This document shows positions 50,936-60,686 of a DNA stretch of 64,000 nt, in pieces. The stretch spans positions 372,001 to 436,000 of the forward strand of contig NZ_OY762267.1 of the NCBI RefSeq assembly GCF_963665245.1, read 5' to 3'. Within the stretch, counting starts at the first letter, position 1, and the number at the start of each line of letters is the position of its first letter. The notes below the pieces were generated by a model, which saw only the letters and a program-made list of their open reading frames with translations, made no database searches and was not told the DNA's origin. The stretch is from an uncultured Paludibaculum sp. (GTDB lineage Bacteria; Acidobacteriota; Terriglobia; Bryobacterales; Bryobacteraceae). The translations under genes and the position numbers were made by a program.

Positions 50936-52261
50936 TTATGGAGTCAGGCGAGATGCTATGACTTCAGAGCGGCTGGCCCCCGAGTTCATGCAATCCACCT
51001 TCAGAAGGAGTTCGAAGTGGCTGCCCCGCGCACCGGGCGGGATTTGATGCGCGCGCAGTGCCTCCCGCAGCCCGGGCAGATCGGTCAGGAATTCTACCGC
51101 TGCCTGTGTGGCCGTGGCATTGGTGCCGGCGACGAGCAGCACCGGCCCCTTGTTCGCGAGGTTGGGCATGAGCCCGATCACCGCGTAGGCGATGCCTGCG
51201 GTTTGATTATGAGCGGTGGGAACGTAAGAGGCTGGCTCCCCGGCCTTTGGAGCCCCGTTGATGACCGCCTGAATGCCTTTGGCGACGTCGACAAAGACTC
51301 GGAAGTTCATGTGTTTGTCCACGAGTTCCACCCATGGATTGGAGGGAGCGCTACCCAGCAGGATGAGAGGCCGATCATCCTTAAAATCATCCACTTGCAT
51401 GCTACGAGCGGCACGCACGACAGTGGTCATTCCAGCACGGTCGAGCAGGATGCCTATCTTCGAGGCGCTGACGGCGCTGGCGACGCTGGTATAAGGAACG
51501 GCACTCAGCGGCAAAAGTCCTGGAGCTTGCGCTTTGAGTTCGTACAGCCACTCGAGGCTGGAATACTCCGGCAGAGTCATCTCCCGATGACTGAAGTACT
51601 TGTGCAGGGTGAAATTGGCATCGGTAAGCACAACGCCGGCGTCGGGATGGCCCGTGAAAGCCGACCACGGCAGCACATCGAGCGGGCGGAACGCCGGGAG
51701 CGCGGAGCGGAGCCGGTAATTCTTGTAGGCCAGAACGCCGCAGGTGAGCAGCAGGCAGGCAACCACGGCAGCCCACACTTTGGGATGTGGAAAGGCAACT
51801 TCGGGCGGCGGCACAGGCAGAGCCGCTGGCGCCAGCAGTCCCGGCGGAGGCGCCGATGCGGGTACGACGCGCTGGAACTCGGGAACGTAGGCACCGGGTG
51901 GCAGAATGATGCGCACCGACGATACACCGCTTGCCCGCGTGTAGTAGGCCTGCAGCCGCTTGCGCACGCTGTTCGCCGAGACCCGGACGATGGCATCCTG
52001 CCCCGTATCGTAGCTGGCGTCGCGGCCGAAGATCTCGATGCCTATCGTGCGCTCCTTCAGTCGGTCGAAACCGCCGGTCAGAGCATTTCTTACAAGGTAG
52101 ACAAGCAGCGTGCGGCCACGCTCACTTCCGGCGAATTCCGGGCTATCCAAAATTCTGCGCAACTCTTCCAGGGCTTCGGTGTTGGGGACCCCAACGTCTC
52201 CGGCGCCGCTGGCAGCCACGGCCGGAGGGCTGCCTGGATCGGGAGTGGCTTTATGCCCCAT
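50936..52261 (-). CDS. Membrane-anchored regulator, paralog of the one at 212-1432
   Basis: A 441-residue protein. The N-terminal block is RTLLVYLVRNAL (about 50-61), KERTIGIEIFGRD (about 69-81), DAIVRVSANSVRKRLQAYY (88-106) and IILPPGAYVPEF (116-127). A Pro/Ala-rich linker, a membrane segment (about 158-175, VWAAVVACLLLTCGVLAYK), and an exported domain follow. The C-terminal VLLVAGTNATATQAAVEFLTD aligns with LIIFSGINSDGSEAGAKFYTS of the first copy. A TTG at 52333 would extend it, but the ATG at 52261 is preferred. It is divergent from the TonB receptor, which may be its target. Confidence 0.78.
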   Translation of the reverse strand: MGHKATPDPGSPPAVAASGAGDVGVPNTEALEELRRILDSPEFAGSERGRTLLVYLVRNALTGGFDRLKERTIGIEIFGRDASYDTGQDAIVRVSANSVRKRLQAYYTRASGVSSVRIILPPGAYVPEFQRVVPASAPPPGLLAPAALPVPPPEVAFPHPKVWAAVVACLLLTCGVLAYKNYRLRSALPAFRPLDVLPWSAFTGHPDAGVVLTDANFTLHKYFSHREMTLPEYSSLEWLYELKAQAPGLLPLSAVPYTSVASAVSASKIGILLDRAGMTTVVRAARSMQVDDFKDDRPLILLGSAPSNPWVELVDKHMNFRVFVDVAKGIQAVINGAPKAGEPASYVPTAHNQTAGIAYAVIGLMPNLANKGPVLLVAGTNATATQAAVEFLTDLPGLREALRAHQIPPGARGSHFELLLKVDCMNSGASRSEVIASRLTP

Positions 52262-52472
52262 GTTACGTCTCAGCAATGCTAACACCTTAACCGTTTTGCA
52301 GCAATTACACGGAACCGCTTTAGCTTTCAACAACGTAGCGGGCTGTTAACAAACCGGTTAATCCCCAACTGACAGTCCAGTAGGTGCAGAATTGACCTCC
52401 GGGCTTGTGGAATGACTCACTTGGCCCTGGTAAAGAAAGCAAGCGAGTCCATGTTTTGTAAAGGGGTCAGAC

Positions 52473-55400
52473 TTGAAGTTCAAATCGATTGCAACCCTTC
52501 TGTTCTTAATCATGACAATTAGCTTGATGGCGAATGCCCAGGCTGTGAATGGCACGTTGCTTGGTACGGTCACCGACGCCAGTAGCGCCTCGGTGCCGAA
52601 CGTAAAGGTGACGCTGACGGAAACCAACACAGGTGTGGCGAAGACCGCCACCACCAATGACAGCGGAAACTACAACTTCCCGGACGTGCCGCCCGGCACC
52701 TATAGCGTCACCTGCGAAGTGACCGGGTTCAAGAAGGTGACCCGCACCGGCGTTGTGGTGCAAGTGAATACCACGTCGCGCGCTGACCTGGTGCTGCAAC
52801 CGGGCAACGTCTCTGAAGCGATCGAGGTCTCCGCCGAGGCAGCGGTGCTGCAAACCGAGACGGCGAGCACCGGTGGCCAATTGACGGCCGTCCACACGGA
52901 GAATCTGCCGCTTGGCACGAACCGTAACTTTCAGAACCTGCTGAATCTGGTGCCCGGTACGACCCGCGCCTCCTTCCAACACTCCCAGTTCTTCAATGCC
53001 ACCAGTTCGCTGCAGACGCAGGTGAACGGCCAGATGCGTATGGGCAACAACTACCAGATTGAAGGCATCGACAACAACGAACGCACCGGTCTGCTGCAGG
53101 TCTACATCCCCCCGATCGAAGCCATTCAGAACGTCGATGTGGCGACTAGTAACTTCGACGCGGAGTTGGGGCGCGCGGCGGGCGCGGTGACTAATGTCAT
53201 GCTGAAGTCGGGCACGAACGAGATCCACGGCGCCGCTTACTATTTCATGCGCAACAGCGCGCTGAATGCACGCAACTACTTCGACGCCTCTGTGGGCCAC
53301 CAAGCCTATAACTACTACGGCGGGAACGCCGGCGGCGCCATTATCAAGAACAAGCTGTTCTATTTCGGCGACTATTTGCGGATCACCGACCATCAGGCGA
53401 ACACAAACCGCCTGAGCATTCCAGCCAGCGACCTCCGCACTGGTGACCTAAGCCGTTCCACCACTACCATCTACGACCCCGCGTCGGGCAACGCCGACGG
53501 ATCCGGCCGTACGCCGTTCACGGGCAACATTATCCCCGGCAGCCGTATCAATGCGATCTCATCCAAGATCCTGGCGCTGGTCCCAAGTCCCACTTCCGCC
53601 GGCGACACCAACAACTGGTTCGGTCTCCTGCCCTTTACCAAGGACACAGACTCGATGGACTTCAAGATGGACTTCAATCCCACCGACAGCGATCGCATTA
53701 GCGGCCGCTTCAGCTTCCAGCGGCCGGTGATCTTCCAGGCTCCGGCGTTCGGGCTGGCAGGCGGCGCGGCGCAAAGTGCGTTTGAAGGCACAGGGATCCA
53801 GAAGACCTACAGCGCGGGCCTGAACTACAACCGCGTCTTCACCACTACGCTGGTGGCAGAGTTCCGCGCCGGGGTCTCCCACTACCACAACGACGCCCAG
53901 AACGCCGATTTCGGCACCAACGCCTCAGAGGCACTGGGCATTCCCGGGGTGAACGTCGACTCGTATTCCAGCGGCCTGGTCGGCATCAACCTGAATGGTG
54001 GCTACTCCGGTCCCCTGGTCGGCTATAGCGCGAGCTTGCCCTGGAAGCGAGCCGAAGCCAACATCGACATCGCCAACACCTGGACGAAGACGATGGGCAA
54101 CCACACCATCAAGTGGGGCATGGATATCCGCCGGGTACGCGACGACCTTTTGCAGATGCAGACGTTCAGCCCGCGCGGCGTCTACAACTTCGCCGACGGC
54201 CAGACCTCGATCCCTGGCGGCAAGACGAGCTTCATGAACAACATGGCCAGCTTCCTACTGGACGTGCCCAATCAGGCCGGACGCGACTTGGCCACCTATT
54301 ACCCGGCTTACCGCGCCTGGCAGGATTTCTTCTTCATCCAGGACCGCTGGCTGGTCTCCCCCAAGCTGACCGTTAACGTAGGCCTGCGGTACGAGCTTTA
54401 CCCGCCTGGCACGCCGCGCTTCAAGGGTGGCTTCTCGCAGTACGATCCATACGCCAACACCCTATCCGTGGCTGGCTATGGCAACGTGCCAATGAACCTG
54501 GGCATCACCAACCATAAGAACTACTTCGCTCCGCGCATCGGCATCGCCTACCGCTACAACGACAAGACGGTCATCCGCACTGGCATGGGCGTTAGTTATA
54601 CGCCGTTCCCTGATAATACTTACGCCTATAACTACCCGGTGCGCGCCAACAATGCGTTCAACCCGGTGGTTGCCAGCTACGGACCCGCCGTGTTGCCCGA
54701 CGGGTCGCCGGCAACCTTCCAGAAGGGCTTCCCCGCCCCAATTCAGGTGGCGATTCCCGACAACGGCATCATCACAACTCCGGACAAGAACCAGAATTAC
54801 GTGGTTATCAACCCGAACTTCAAGAATCCCCACGTTATCAGTTGGAACTTTGCCATCCAGCGCCAGCTACCCTGGAATCTGGCTCTTGACGTTACCTACG
54901 TGGGCAACCATGGCGTGAATACCGTCCTGAACTACAACCTCAACGCCGCCACTGTGCTTGGCCGGGGGACGGCAGGGCAGCCGCAGTTCGCGGCCTTCGG
55001 ACGGACGGCTTCGACGAACTTGTACTTCGCGGGTTACTCCTCGATGTACAACGCTTTGCAGGTCAAGCTCGACCGCCGCATGGGTAGAGGTCTCATCATG
55101 ACGACCTCCTATACATATGGCAAAGGCATGGCCTTCCAGGATGGCGACGACGGTGGCGCGGCCTATTACATCAACTTCCGGCGCAACTACTCGCGGACGA
55201 GTTGGGACCGCACTCAGACCTTCGTCCAAAGCTATGTCTACACCCTACCCTTCGGACCCGGTGAGAAGTTCCTGTCCAGCGGCTGGGTGGGCCACACGCT
55301 GGGCGGATGGAAGGTCAACGGCGTGCTGACACTGATGTCGGGCTCGCCGATGAACTTCACCTACAGCAGTTCCGCCCTGTCGGCGCCCGGCAATAACCAG

Positions 55401-55760
55401 TCACCCGACCAGGTCGCACCCATCCAGATCCTCCACGGGATCGACGTCGGCAACGAATGGTTCAGCCGGTCGAGCTTCGCCGCCCCGTATGTCGACCCGA
55501 CGACGAAGGTTAGCGTCTTCGGCAATATGGGCCGCTATAACGTGAACGGGCCCGGCTTCTTCAACCTGGACTTCTCGCTGTTCAAGATCTTCACGCTCAC
55601 CGAGCGCATCAAGATGGAGCTCCGTGCGGAGTCCTTCGGCGTCACCAACACGCCGCAGTTCAACAATCCCAACTCAACGTTGGGCAATGCGAACTTCGGT
55701 TACATCACGGGCGCCGGCGGCGGACGCAACATGCAGTTGGGCGCGAAAGTCACGTTCTAG
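52473..55760 (+). CDS. Oar-like TonB-dependent receptor with carboxypeptidase-regulatory domain
   Basis: A 1095-residue outer membrane protein, typical of Acidobacteria. The signal peptide is KSIATLLFLIMTISLMANAQA. A carboxypeptidase-regulatory-like beta sandwich (about 28-110, GTLLGTVTDASSASVPNVKVTLTETNTG) is followed by the plug (about 115-240) and a long beta barrel that ends in the aromatic residue of GAKVTF. It starts at a TTG with AAGGGG seven bases before. Presumed to import large or complex substrates with TonB energy. Divergent from the regulator, 211 bases between starts. Confidence 0.92.
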   Translation: MKFKSIATLLFLIMTISLMANAQAVNGTLLGTVTDASSASVPNVKVTLTETNTGVAKTATTNDSGNYNFPDVPPGTYSVTCEVTGFKKVTRTGVVVQVNTTSRADLVLQPGNVSEAIEVSAEAAVLQTETASTGGQLTAVHTENLPLGTNRNFQNLLNLVPGTTRASFQHSQFFNATSSLQTQVNGQMRMGNNYQIEGIDNNERTGLLQVYIPPIEAIQNVDVATSNFDAELGRAAGAVTNVMLKSGTNEIHGAAYYFMRNSALNARNYFDASVGHQAYNYYGGNAGGAIIKNKLFYFGDYLRITDHQANTNRLSIPASDLRTGDLSRSTTTIYDPASGNADGSGRTPFTGNIIPGSRINAISSKILALVPSPTSAGDTNNWFGLLPFTKDTDSMDFKMDFNPTDSDRISGRFSFQRPVIFQAPAFGLAGGAAQSAFEGTGIQKTYSAGLNYNRVFTTTLVAEFRAGVSHYHNDAQNADFGTNASEALGIPGVNVDSYSSGLVGINLNGGYSGPLVGYSASLPWKRAEANIDIANTWTKTMGNHTIKWGMDIRRVRDDLLQMQTFSPRGVYNFADGQTSIPGGKTSFMNNMASFLLDVPNQAGRDLATYYPAYRAWQDFFFIQDRWLVSPKLTVNVGLRYELYPPGTPRFKGGFSQYDPYANTLSVAGYGNVPMNLGITNHKNYFAPRIGIAYRYNDKTVIRTGMGVSYTPFPDNTYAYNYPVRANNAFNPVVASYGPAVLPDGSPATFQKGFPAPIQVAIPDNGIITTPDKNQNYVVINPNFKNPHVISWNFAIQRQLPWNLALDVTYVGNHGVNTVLNYNLNAATVLGRGTAGQPQFAAFGRTASTNLYFAGYSSMYNALQVKLDRRMGRGLIMTTSYTYGKGMAFQDGDDGGAAYYINFRRNYSRTSWDRTQTFVQSYVYTLPFGPGEKFLSSGWVGHTLGGWKVNGVLTLMSGSPMNFTYSSSALSAPGNNQSPDQVAPIQILHGIDVGNEWFSRSSFAAPYVDPTTKVSVFGNMGRYNVNGPGFFNLDFSLFKIFTLTERIKMELRAESFGVTNTPQFNNPNSTLGNANFGYITGAGGGRNMQLGAKVTF

Positions 55761-55783
55761 ACCACTCGTCCACTGAATTGACA

Positions 55784-55820
55784 AACCGGCCCGGGTGCCC
55801 AGACGGCATCCGGGCCGGTT
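55784..55820 (+). terminator. Stem-loop after the TonB receptor
   Basis: AACCGGCCCGG (55784-55794) pairs perfectly with CCGGGCCGGTT (55810-55820), with GTGCC/GGCAT pairing partly inside. It lies 24 bases after the stop. T-rich sequence after it is weak (CTGTGTTGG), so termination may need Rho or be partial. Confidence 0.75.
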
Positions 55821-56164
55821 CTGTGTTGGCCTGGGAGTATTCCGGCAATGCAGAGATTCAACTCCAAAATGAAACCAGGCCTATACCAGAGTGGTAACTA
55901 TTCCCGTTTTGGGATGGCCATACTCGCCTAAGTAGTTGAAATATTGAGACCCGTGAAGTGGCGACGCACCTGCAATAGAGATCTGCGTGACCTCACAGGG
56001 CGGACTCAAGAAGCAAGGCTGTTTCCCACATCGTTGATCTGCTATATCTCTCCTCTCCCCCCTACCCTGTTCCCCAAACATCCTCCTCCTCCCTCCCAGC
56101 CAGCTTCTTGAGTCCACATTTTCTTCGCGTGGGGTGACAATCCCCCTAAACCACCCGGGCGGAT
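55821..56164. other. Gene-free stretch with a pyrimidine tract
   Basis: No supportable gene. From about 56040 to 56100 the + strand is almost pure C and T (CTCTCCTCTCCCCCC, TCCTCCTCCTCCCTCCC), a polypurine/polypyrimidine tract that might adopt altered DNA structure. I see no clear promoter. Confidence 0.5.
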
Positions 56165-56353
56165 ATGCCGATGAAATGTGAAGGTATGGATCAACAGATT
56201 CGCGAACTCGAAGAGATCATGCGGTTTCAGCAGAGCCTGCTGCGCCTGGTGGTGCACGGCTCCGAAGAGGACGCAAAGAGCAAAGTGGCCGAACCGGAAC
56301 AGGCGCAGCAGCTGGAAGTCTGGGTCCGGAAGATGAATACCCGCCCCAACTAA
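56165..56353 (+). CDS. Short helical protein, uncertain
   Basis: A 62-residue open frame (start 56165 or 56171) with two charged helices: MDQQIRELEEIMRFQQSLLRLVV and AEPEQAQQLEVWVRKMN. Amphipathic spacing looks like a coiled coil. No ribosome site of note and no neighbour to support it. It could be real, since codon composition is protein-like and the opposite-strand frame gives implausible sequence. Confidence 0.4.
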   Translation: MPMKCEGMDQQIRELEEIMRFQQSLLRLVVHGSEEDAKSKVAEPEQAQQLEVWVRKMNTRPN

Positions 56354-56660
56354 CACGCCCATGCGCCGGACGTCGTCGTGCGTCCAGGCGCTGTGTTGCC
56401 TATCCTGCGATTGATGAGGTGCAGCCGTTCGCTGCGCCTTATCGGTTCATGCCCGCCAGCCGCCCGCCGTCAAAATGTGAAACACGTTTCCACTTTTCAA
56501 CGGTCGGTGTCACGTCCGAAGTGCTTGTATTTGCAGTCCTTCCCAGGTTTCGGACACCTCGCTCGCAAACTCCTTCGAGCCTCTCTGAATCGGGTACAAT
56601 TCTACTGATCCGAGTCAGGCGCGCAATTGGCGCCCGGACTTGGAAGGAAGGGGCTCGTTC
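56354..56660 (+). promoter_or_regulatory. Upstream region of the molybdenum hydroxylase operon
   Basis: A 307-base gap. TACAAT at 56595-56600 is a good -10 element, with only a weak -35 (around 56573). GAAAC-AC-GTTTC (56479-56490) is a short perfect dyad about 110 bases upstream of it. GGAAGGAAGGGG (56642-56653) forms an exceptionally purine-rich ribosome site for the GTG at 56661. No gene is credible here. Confidence 0.5.
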
Positions 56661-57305
56661 GTGAGTGAAATCCGAGATCCCGAGAATCGGGAAAAGCGAA
56701 AAGGCCGCGGTTTCTCCCGCCGCGGATTCATGCAGGGCATCGGTGTCAGCGGAGCCGTTGCACCGGCTCTTCTTCCTGAGCAGGCTCAGGCTCAGACGCC
56801 GCCGGGCGTCATGGGACCGGGCGCGGTAGCGATCACCCTGAACATTAACGGAAAACCGGTGAAGGCAACGGTAGAGCCGCGTGAGACGCTGCTCGACACG
56901 CTGCGCAACCATCTCGATATGACCGGCGCAAAGCGCGTGTGCGATCGCGGCACGTGTGGCGCCTGTTCCGTCCTCGTCAATGGCAAGGTGTCGTATGCGT
57001 GCTCCATTCTGGCCATCGACGCCCAGGGCAAGCAGATCACCACGATTGAGGGCTTCGCCATGTCAGGCGGCAAACCGCATGCTGTCGTGCAGGCCTTCGT
57101 GAACAACGATGCCCAACAGTGCGGCTACTGCACGCCCGGTTTTGTTGTGGCCTCCAAGGCCTTCCTCGACCACAACCCGAATCCTACCTACGAACAGGTA
57201 AAAGACGGTCTGGGCGGAAACCTCTGCCGCTGCGGCACCTACGTCGGTGTGCGCAAGGCCGTACTGGAAGCCGCGAAGATGATGAAGGGGGGTTCGCGTG
57301 CCTAA
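56661..57305 (+). CDS. Tat-exported [2Fe-2S] subunit of a molybdenum hydroxylase
   Basis: A 214-residue small subunit of the xanthine dehydrogenase/aldehyde oxidoreductase family. The Tat signal is SRRGFMQGIGVSG (R20-R21). The first plant-type cluster has CDRGTCGACSVLVNG plus the later C of YACSIL. The second has CGYCTPG and CRCGTY. It shuttles electrons between molybdenum cofactor and FAD. The GTG at 56661 was selected because the ribosome site lies within the longer frame. Its end overlaps the large subunit by 8 bases. Confidence 0.92.
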   Translation: MSEIRDPENREKRKGRGFSRRGFMQGIGVSGAVAPALLPEQAQAQTPPGVMGPGAVAITLNINGKPVKATVEPRETLLDTLRNHLDMTGAKRVCDRGTCGACSVLVNGKVSYACSILAIDAQGKQITTIEGFAMSGGKPHAVVQAFVNNDAQQCGYCTPGFVVASKAFLDHNPNPTYEQVKDGLGGNLCRCGTYVGVRKAVLEAAKMMKGGSRA

Positions 57306-59442
57306 CTACAGTTGGCCGCCAATGGCCAGCCGCAAGGTGATGGGCCAGCGCCTCAGCCGTCTGGATGGCATCGAGAAGGCCGCCGGCCGTGCGAAGTACA
57401 ACTCCGATCTGAACAAGCCAGGCATGCTGCATGCCGTGCTTCTCACCTGTCCCCACGCCCATGCGAAGCTGAAGTCCATCGACACCAGCGCCGCCGAACA
57501 GCATGCAGGCGTGGCCGCAGTGCGCGTGATCACACAAGTTGGCACTGAGATCCAGTGGGCGGGCTGGGAAGTGGCCGTTGTAGCCGCCGACAGCGAGCTC
57601 GCCGCCCACGACGCCGTCGGGAAGATTAAGGTCGAATACGACGTGATGCCCCATGTCGTCATCGAAAACGACCTCAAGAAAGTGCAGACGCGCGCCAAGC
57701 CGGCGGGCGAACAACTGGAAGGCGATCCGGACCAGGCGTTGAAGGACGCCGACGTGACCCTGGACGGAACGTACGGTATTCCCACCCTCACGCACTGCTG
57801 CCTGGAAACGCACGGCCAGGTGATCGGCTGGGGCGCGGACGGCAAAGTGGAGTTCAATCCCTCGACGCAGTCCGTCACCAGCATTCGTGGTGATCTTGCC
57901 CGGCTGCTGAGCATCCCCGCCACGGACATCCACGTCCATCAGGACCATATTGGCGGCGGCTTTGGGTCGAAGTTCCAACCCGACCGTTGGGGCATCGAAG
58001 CCGCGCAGCTCTCCAAGACCGCTGGCGGCAAGCCGGTGAAGCTCTTCCTGGAGCGCTCGACCGAACTGATGATCGCGGGCTGCCGGCCTTCCGGCTTCCT
58101 GAACGTGAAGCTCGGCGCCAAGAAAGACGGAACGATCACCGCGTGGCAAAGCGAAAGCTGGGCCTCGGGCGGCATCGGCGGCGGCGGATCTCCGCCCATT
58201 CCATATGTCTTCACGAAGATTCCGAACCGGCGGCAGAACCATACGGCCGTCAGTCTGAATACGGCCCCCATCCGCGCCTGGCGCGCTCCGAACCACCAGC
58301 AGGCATCCTATCTCACGTGCGCTCCGCTGGAGGATCTGGCAGCCAAGCTCAAGATGGATCCGCTGCAACTCTTCCTGAAGAACGCCAACCTCACACCCAG
58401 GGAAGACACCTATGTGCGGCAGTTGAACAAGGCCGCCGAACTGTCCGACTGGAAGAAACTGTGGCATCCGCGCGGCGATGCGGGCAAAGGGCCCATCAAG
58501 CGCGGTTTGGGCATCGGCGTGAACACGTGGGGCGGCGCGGGTCACGACTCCACCGCGCGCACGACCATCCATCCCGACGGCACCGTGGAAGTCGAACTCG
58601 GTTCGCAGGATCTGGGTACCGGCACTCGCACGATCATCGCGCAGGTGGCGGCCGAGACCTTGGGTTTGCGGGTTCCGGATATCCGCGTCAAGATCGGCGA
58701 TACGAACTATCCCCCGTCTGGCACCTCCGGCGGATCCACCACGGTAGGCGGAGTCACTTCGTCCACCCGCAAGGCGACCGTCAACGCACTAGATAAGCTG
58801 ATCGCCGAAGTCGCGGGCGCTCTGGGCGCTCCGGCGGAAGAACTGATAGCGGTCGACGGCAAGATCCAGGTGAAGGGCAACGCAGCAAAGAGCCTGACCT
58901 GGAAGGCCGCGTGTCAGAAACTAGGCGTCAAGACCATCTCGGAAACGGGCCAGAACGTGCCGCGCGAGGCACCAAAGGAAGGCCTGAACACGGGCGGCGT
59001 GGGCGGCGTGCAGATTGCCGACGTCAGCGTCGACGTGGAGACCGGCGTGGTGAAGATGAACAAACTGGTGGCCGTGCAGGACATCGGCCTGGTCGTCAAT
59101 CCGAAGACGGCGGAGAGCCAGGTGTTCGGCGCCTGCATTATGTCGATCTGCGGCGCGCTGATGGAAGAGCGCATCATGGATGCGGCAACCGGGCGCATGC
59201 TCAATGCTGATATGGAGTTCTACAAGCTGGCCGGCATCAAGGATATCGGCGAGATTGTGGTGCACTTCGAGATCGATGAACTGAACGACAAGCGTGGCGT
59301 CATCGGCCTGGGCGAACCCCCGGCCATTGGCGGCATTGCGGCCATCTCCAACGCGGTGGCCAACGCGATCGGTACACGCGTGCCCACGGTGCCCATGACA
59401 CCGATGCACGTGCTGGACGCGCTGAGTGGGAGGAACTCCTGA
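57298..59442 (+). CDS. Molybdopterin-binding catalytic subunit of a molybdenum hydroxylase
   Basis: A 714-residue large subunit. It starts at a GTG within the small-subunit stop. Typical stretches: VRVITQ, GGGFGSKFQPDRW, RAWRAPNHQQASY, GSQDLGTGTRTIIAQ and the GTSGGSTTVGG loop. The catalytic Glu appears at E673 in GLGEPPAIGG. The sequence looks nearest to the PaoC/isoquinoline-type periplasmic enzymes. Being without its own signal, it should be exported by hitchhiking with the Tat-bearing small subunit. Substrate (aldehyde or N-heterocycle) cannot be fixed. Confidence 0.92.
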   Translation: MPNYSWPPMASRKVMGQRLSRLDGIEKAAGRAKYNSDLNKPGMLHAVLLTCPHAHAKLKSIDTSAAEQHAGVAAVRVITQVGTEIQWAGWEVAVVAADSELAAHDAVGKIKVEYDVMPHVVIENDLKKVQTRAKPAGEQLEGDPDQALKDADVTLDGTYGIPTLTHCCLETHGQVIGWGADGKVEFNPSTQSVTSIRGDLARLLSIPATDIHVHQDHIGGGFGSKFQPDRWGIEAAQLSKTAGGKPVKLFLERSTELMIAGCRPSGFLNVKLGAKKDGTITAWQSESWASGGIGGGGSPPIPYVFTKIPNRRQNHTAVSLNTAPIRAWRAPNHQQASYLTCAPLEDLAAKLKMDPLQLFLKNANLTPREDTYVRQLNKAAELSDWKKLWHPRGDAGKGPIKRGLGIGVNTWGGAGHDSTARTTIHPDGTVEVELGSQDLGTGTRTIIAQVAAETLGLRVPDIRVKIGDTNYPPSGTSGGSTTVGGVTSSTRKATVNALDKLIAEVAGALGAPAEELIAVDGKIQVKGNAAKSLTWKAACQKLGVKTISETGQNVPREAPKEGLNTGGVGGVQIADVSVDVETGVVKMNKLVAVQDIGLVVNPKTAESQVFGACIMSICGALMEERIMDAATGRMLNADMEFYKLAGIKDIGEIVVHFEIDELNDKRGVIGLGEPPAIGGIAAISNAVANAIGTRVPTVPMTPMHVLDALSGRNS

Positions 59443-60422
59443 TGCAACCCTTCGAATACGCGAGTCCGAAAACGCTGAAAGAGGCCTTGGCCCTGCTGGG
59501 GTCCGGTTGGGGCGACGCGGCGGTGCTGGCCGGCGGCACCGATCTGCTGAGCCTGATGAAGGACGGCGTAGTGGCCCCCAAACGAGTGGTGAACATCAAG
59601 GAGATCGCCGAGCTGAAGGGCATTTCGAAGACCGCCACTGGCGTGCGCATCGGCGCGGCGGTGACGGTGGACGAACTGCTCTCCAACGCGACCGTCCGCA
59701 CGGCCCTGCCTGCACTAACACAGGCCGCGCAGGGCATTACCAGCCCCCAGATCCGCAATATGGGGACCGTGGGCGGCGACTTGTGCCAGCGACCTCGCTG
59801 CTGGTACTTCCGAGCGGGCTTCGGTCTGCTGCCGAAACACGAAGGCACCGATCTGATCGAGGAAGGCGACAACCGCTACCACGCCATCTTCGGCGACGGA
59901 GCGGCCAAGTTCGTCTCAGCCTCGAGCTTTGGTCCTGCCCTGGTGGCCTTGGGCGCCAAGGTGAAGCTGGCCTCGGCCGGCGGCACCCGCGAAGTCGAGG
60001 CGGCGAAGTTCTTCGTCGCGCCGACCAACAACGACGCCCGGGAAGTGGCTCTTCTGCCAAACGAGATTCTGACTGAGATTCTCGTGCCCATCAAGGCCGG
60101 CGAGAAGAACGCCACCTACGAAGTGAGGCAGAAGGATGCGCTGGACTGGCCGCTGGCGGCCGCGGCGGTCACCCTGACCATGAAAGGTTCCACCGTCGCA
60201 TCGGCGAACATCGTGCTCGGCCACGTGGGCCCAACGCCCTACTGGGCTGAAAAAGCCTCCAGCATGCTGGCCGGTAAGTCCATCACGGAAGAGACGGCCG
60301 AGGCCGCGGGCAAAGCCGCGGTGGAGGGAGCAAAGCCCCTCAGCCGCAATACGTATAAGGTGCAACTCGCGTCGGTAGCGGTGAAGCGCGCCTTGCTGGC
60401 CGCAGCCGGCGTGAAGAGCTGA
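59442..60422 (+). CDS. FAD-binding subunit of a molybdenum hydroxylase
   Basis: A 326-residue medium subunit. FAD contacts are VLAGGTDLLSLMK (about 28-40) and the GTVGGDLCQRPRCWYFR run. In PaoB-like relatives that run begins a four-cysteine [4Fe-4S] loop. Here only C115 and C120 remain before GFGLLPKHEG, so the cluster is probably absent or altered. The C-terminal CO dehydrogenase flavoprotein domain is complete. It starts in TGATG overlapping the large subunit. Order S-L-M. Confidence 0.9.
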   Translation: MQPFEYASPKTLKEALALLGSGWGDAAVLAGGTDLLSLMKDGVVAPKRVVNIKEIAELKGISKTATGVRIGAAVTVDELLSNATVRTALPALTQAAQGITSPQIRNMGTVGGDLCQRPRCWYFRAGFGLLPKHEGTDLIEEGDNRYHAIFGDGAAKFVSASSFGPALVALGAKVKLASAGGTREVEAAKFFVAPTNNDAREVALLPNEILTEILVPIKAGEKNATYEVRQKDALDWPLAAAAVTLTMKGSTVASANIVLGHVGPTPYWAEKASSMLAGKSITEETAEAAGKAAVEGAKPLSRNTYKVQLASVAVKRALLAAAGVKS

Positions 60423-60435
60423 AAGGAGACGAGGC

Positions 60436-60666
60436 ATGGCAATCGTCAACGGCGAACGCGCGGGTTTGACGCGCATCGGCGATGACCGCTGTGAGTGTCT
60501 CCGCTGGAAGGGTTTGTACGTCGAGGCCGAGTGGGACCCAACGGTTCCACACGGCAACGACCGGGCCTTCTGGTGCGAGAAGACGCAAATCTGCATCGGC
60601 CCCGACGGCAAGGTGGCCGATGAATACGAGTGCAACGAAACCCGGAACTGTTACCGGGAGTTGTAG
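60436..60666 (+). CDS. Six-cysteine mini-protein following the molybdenum hydroxylase
   Basis: A 76-residue protein with six Cys (C19, C21, C47, C53, C66, C72), no signal peptide and several Trp (WKGLYVEAEWDP, AFWCEK). It follows the FAD subunit by 13 bases, with GGAG before the ATG at 60436, and precedes the operon terminator, so it belongs to the same transcript. It could be an assembly factor, electron-transfer mini-protein or unrelated. I recognise no family. Confidence 0.7.
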   Translation: MAIVNGERAGLTRIGDDRCECLRWKGLYVEAEWDPTVPHGNDRAFWCEKTQICIGPDGKVADEYECNETRNCYREL

Positions 60667-60686
60667 AGTCTGAACAGGATAGAATC

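Noticed and set aside
56042..56362. 106-codon frame opposite the small helical ORF
   Set aside because: It contains the translated pyrimidine tract (GGRGEI, GWEGGGG) and has no support. The + strand frame is more protein-like.
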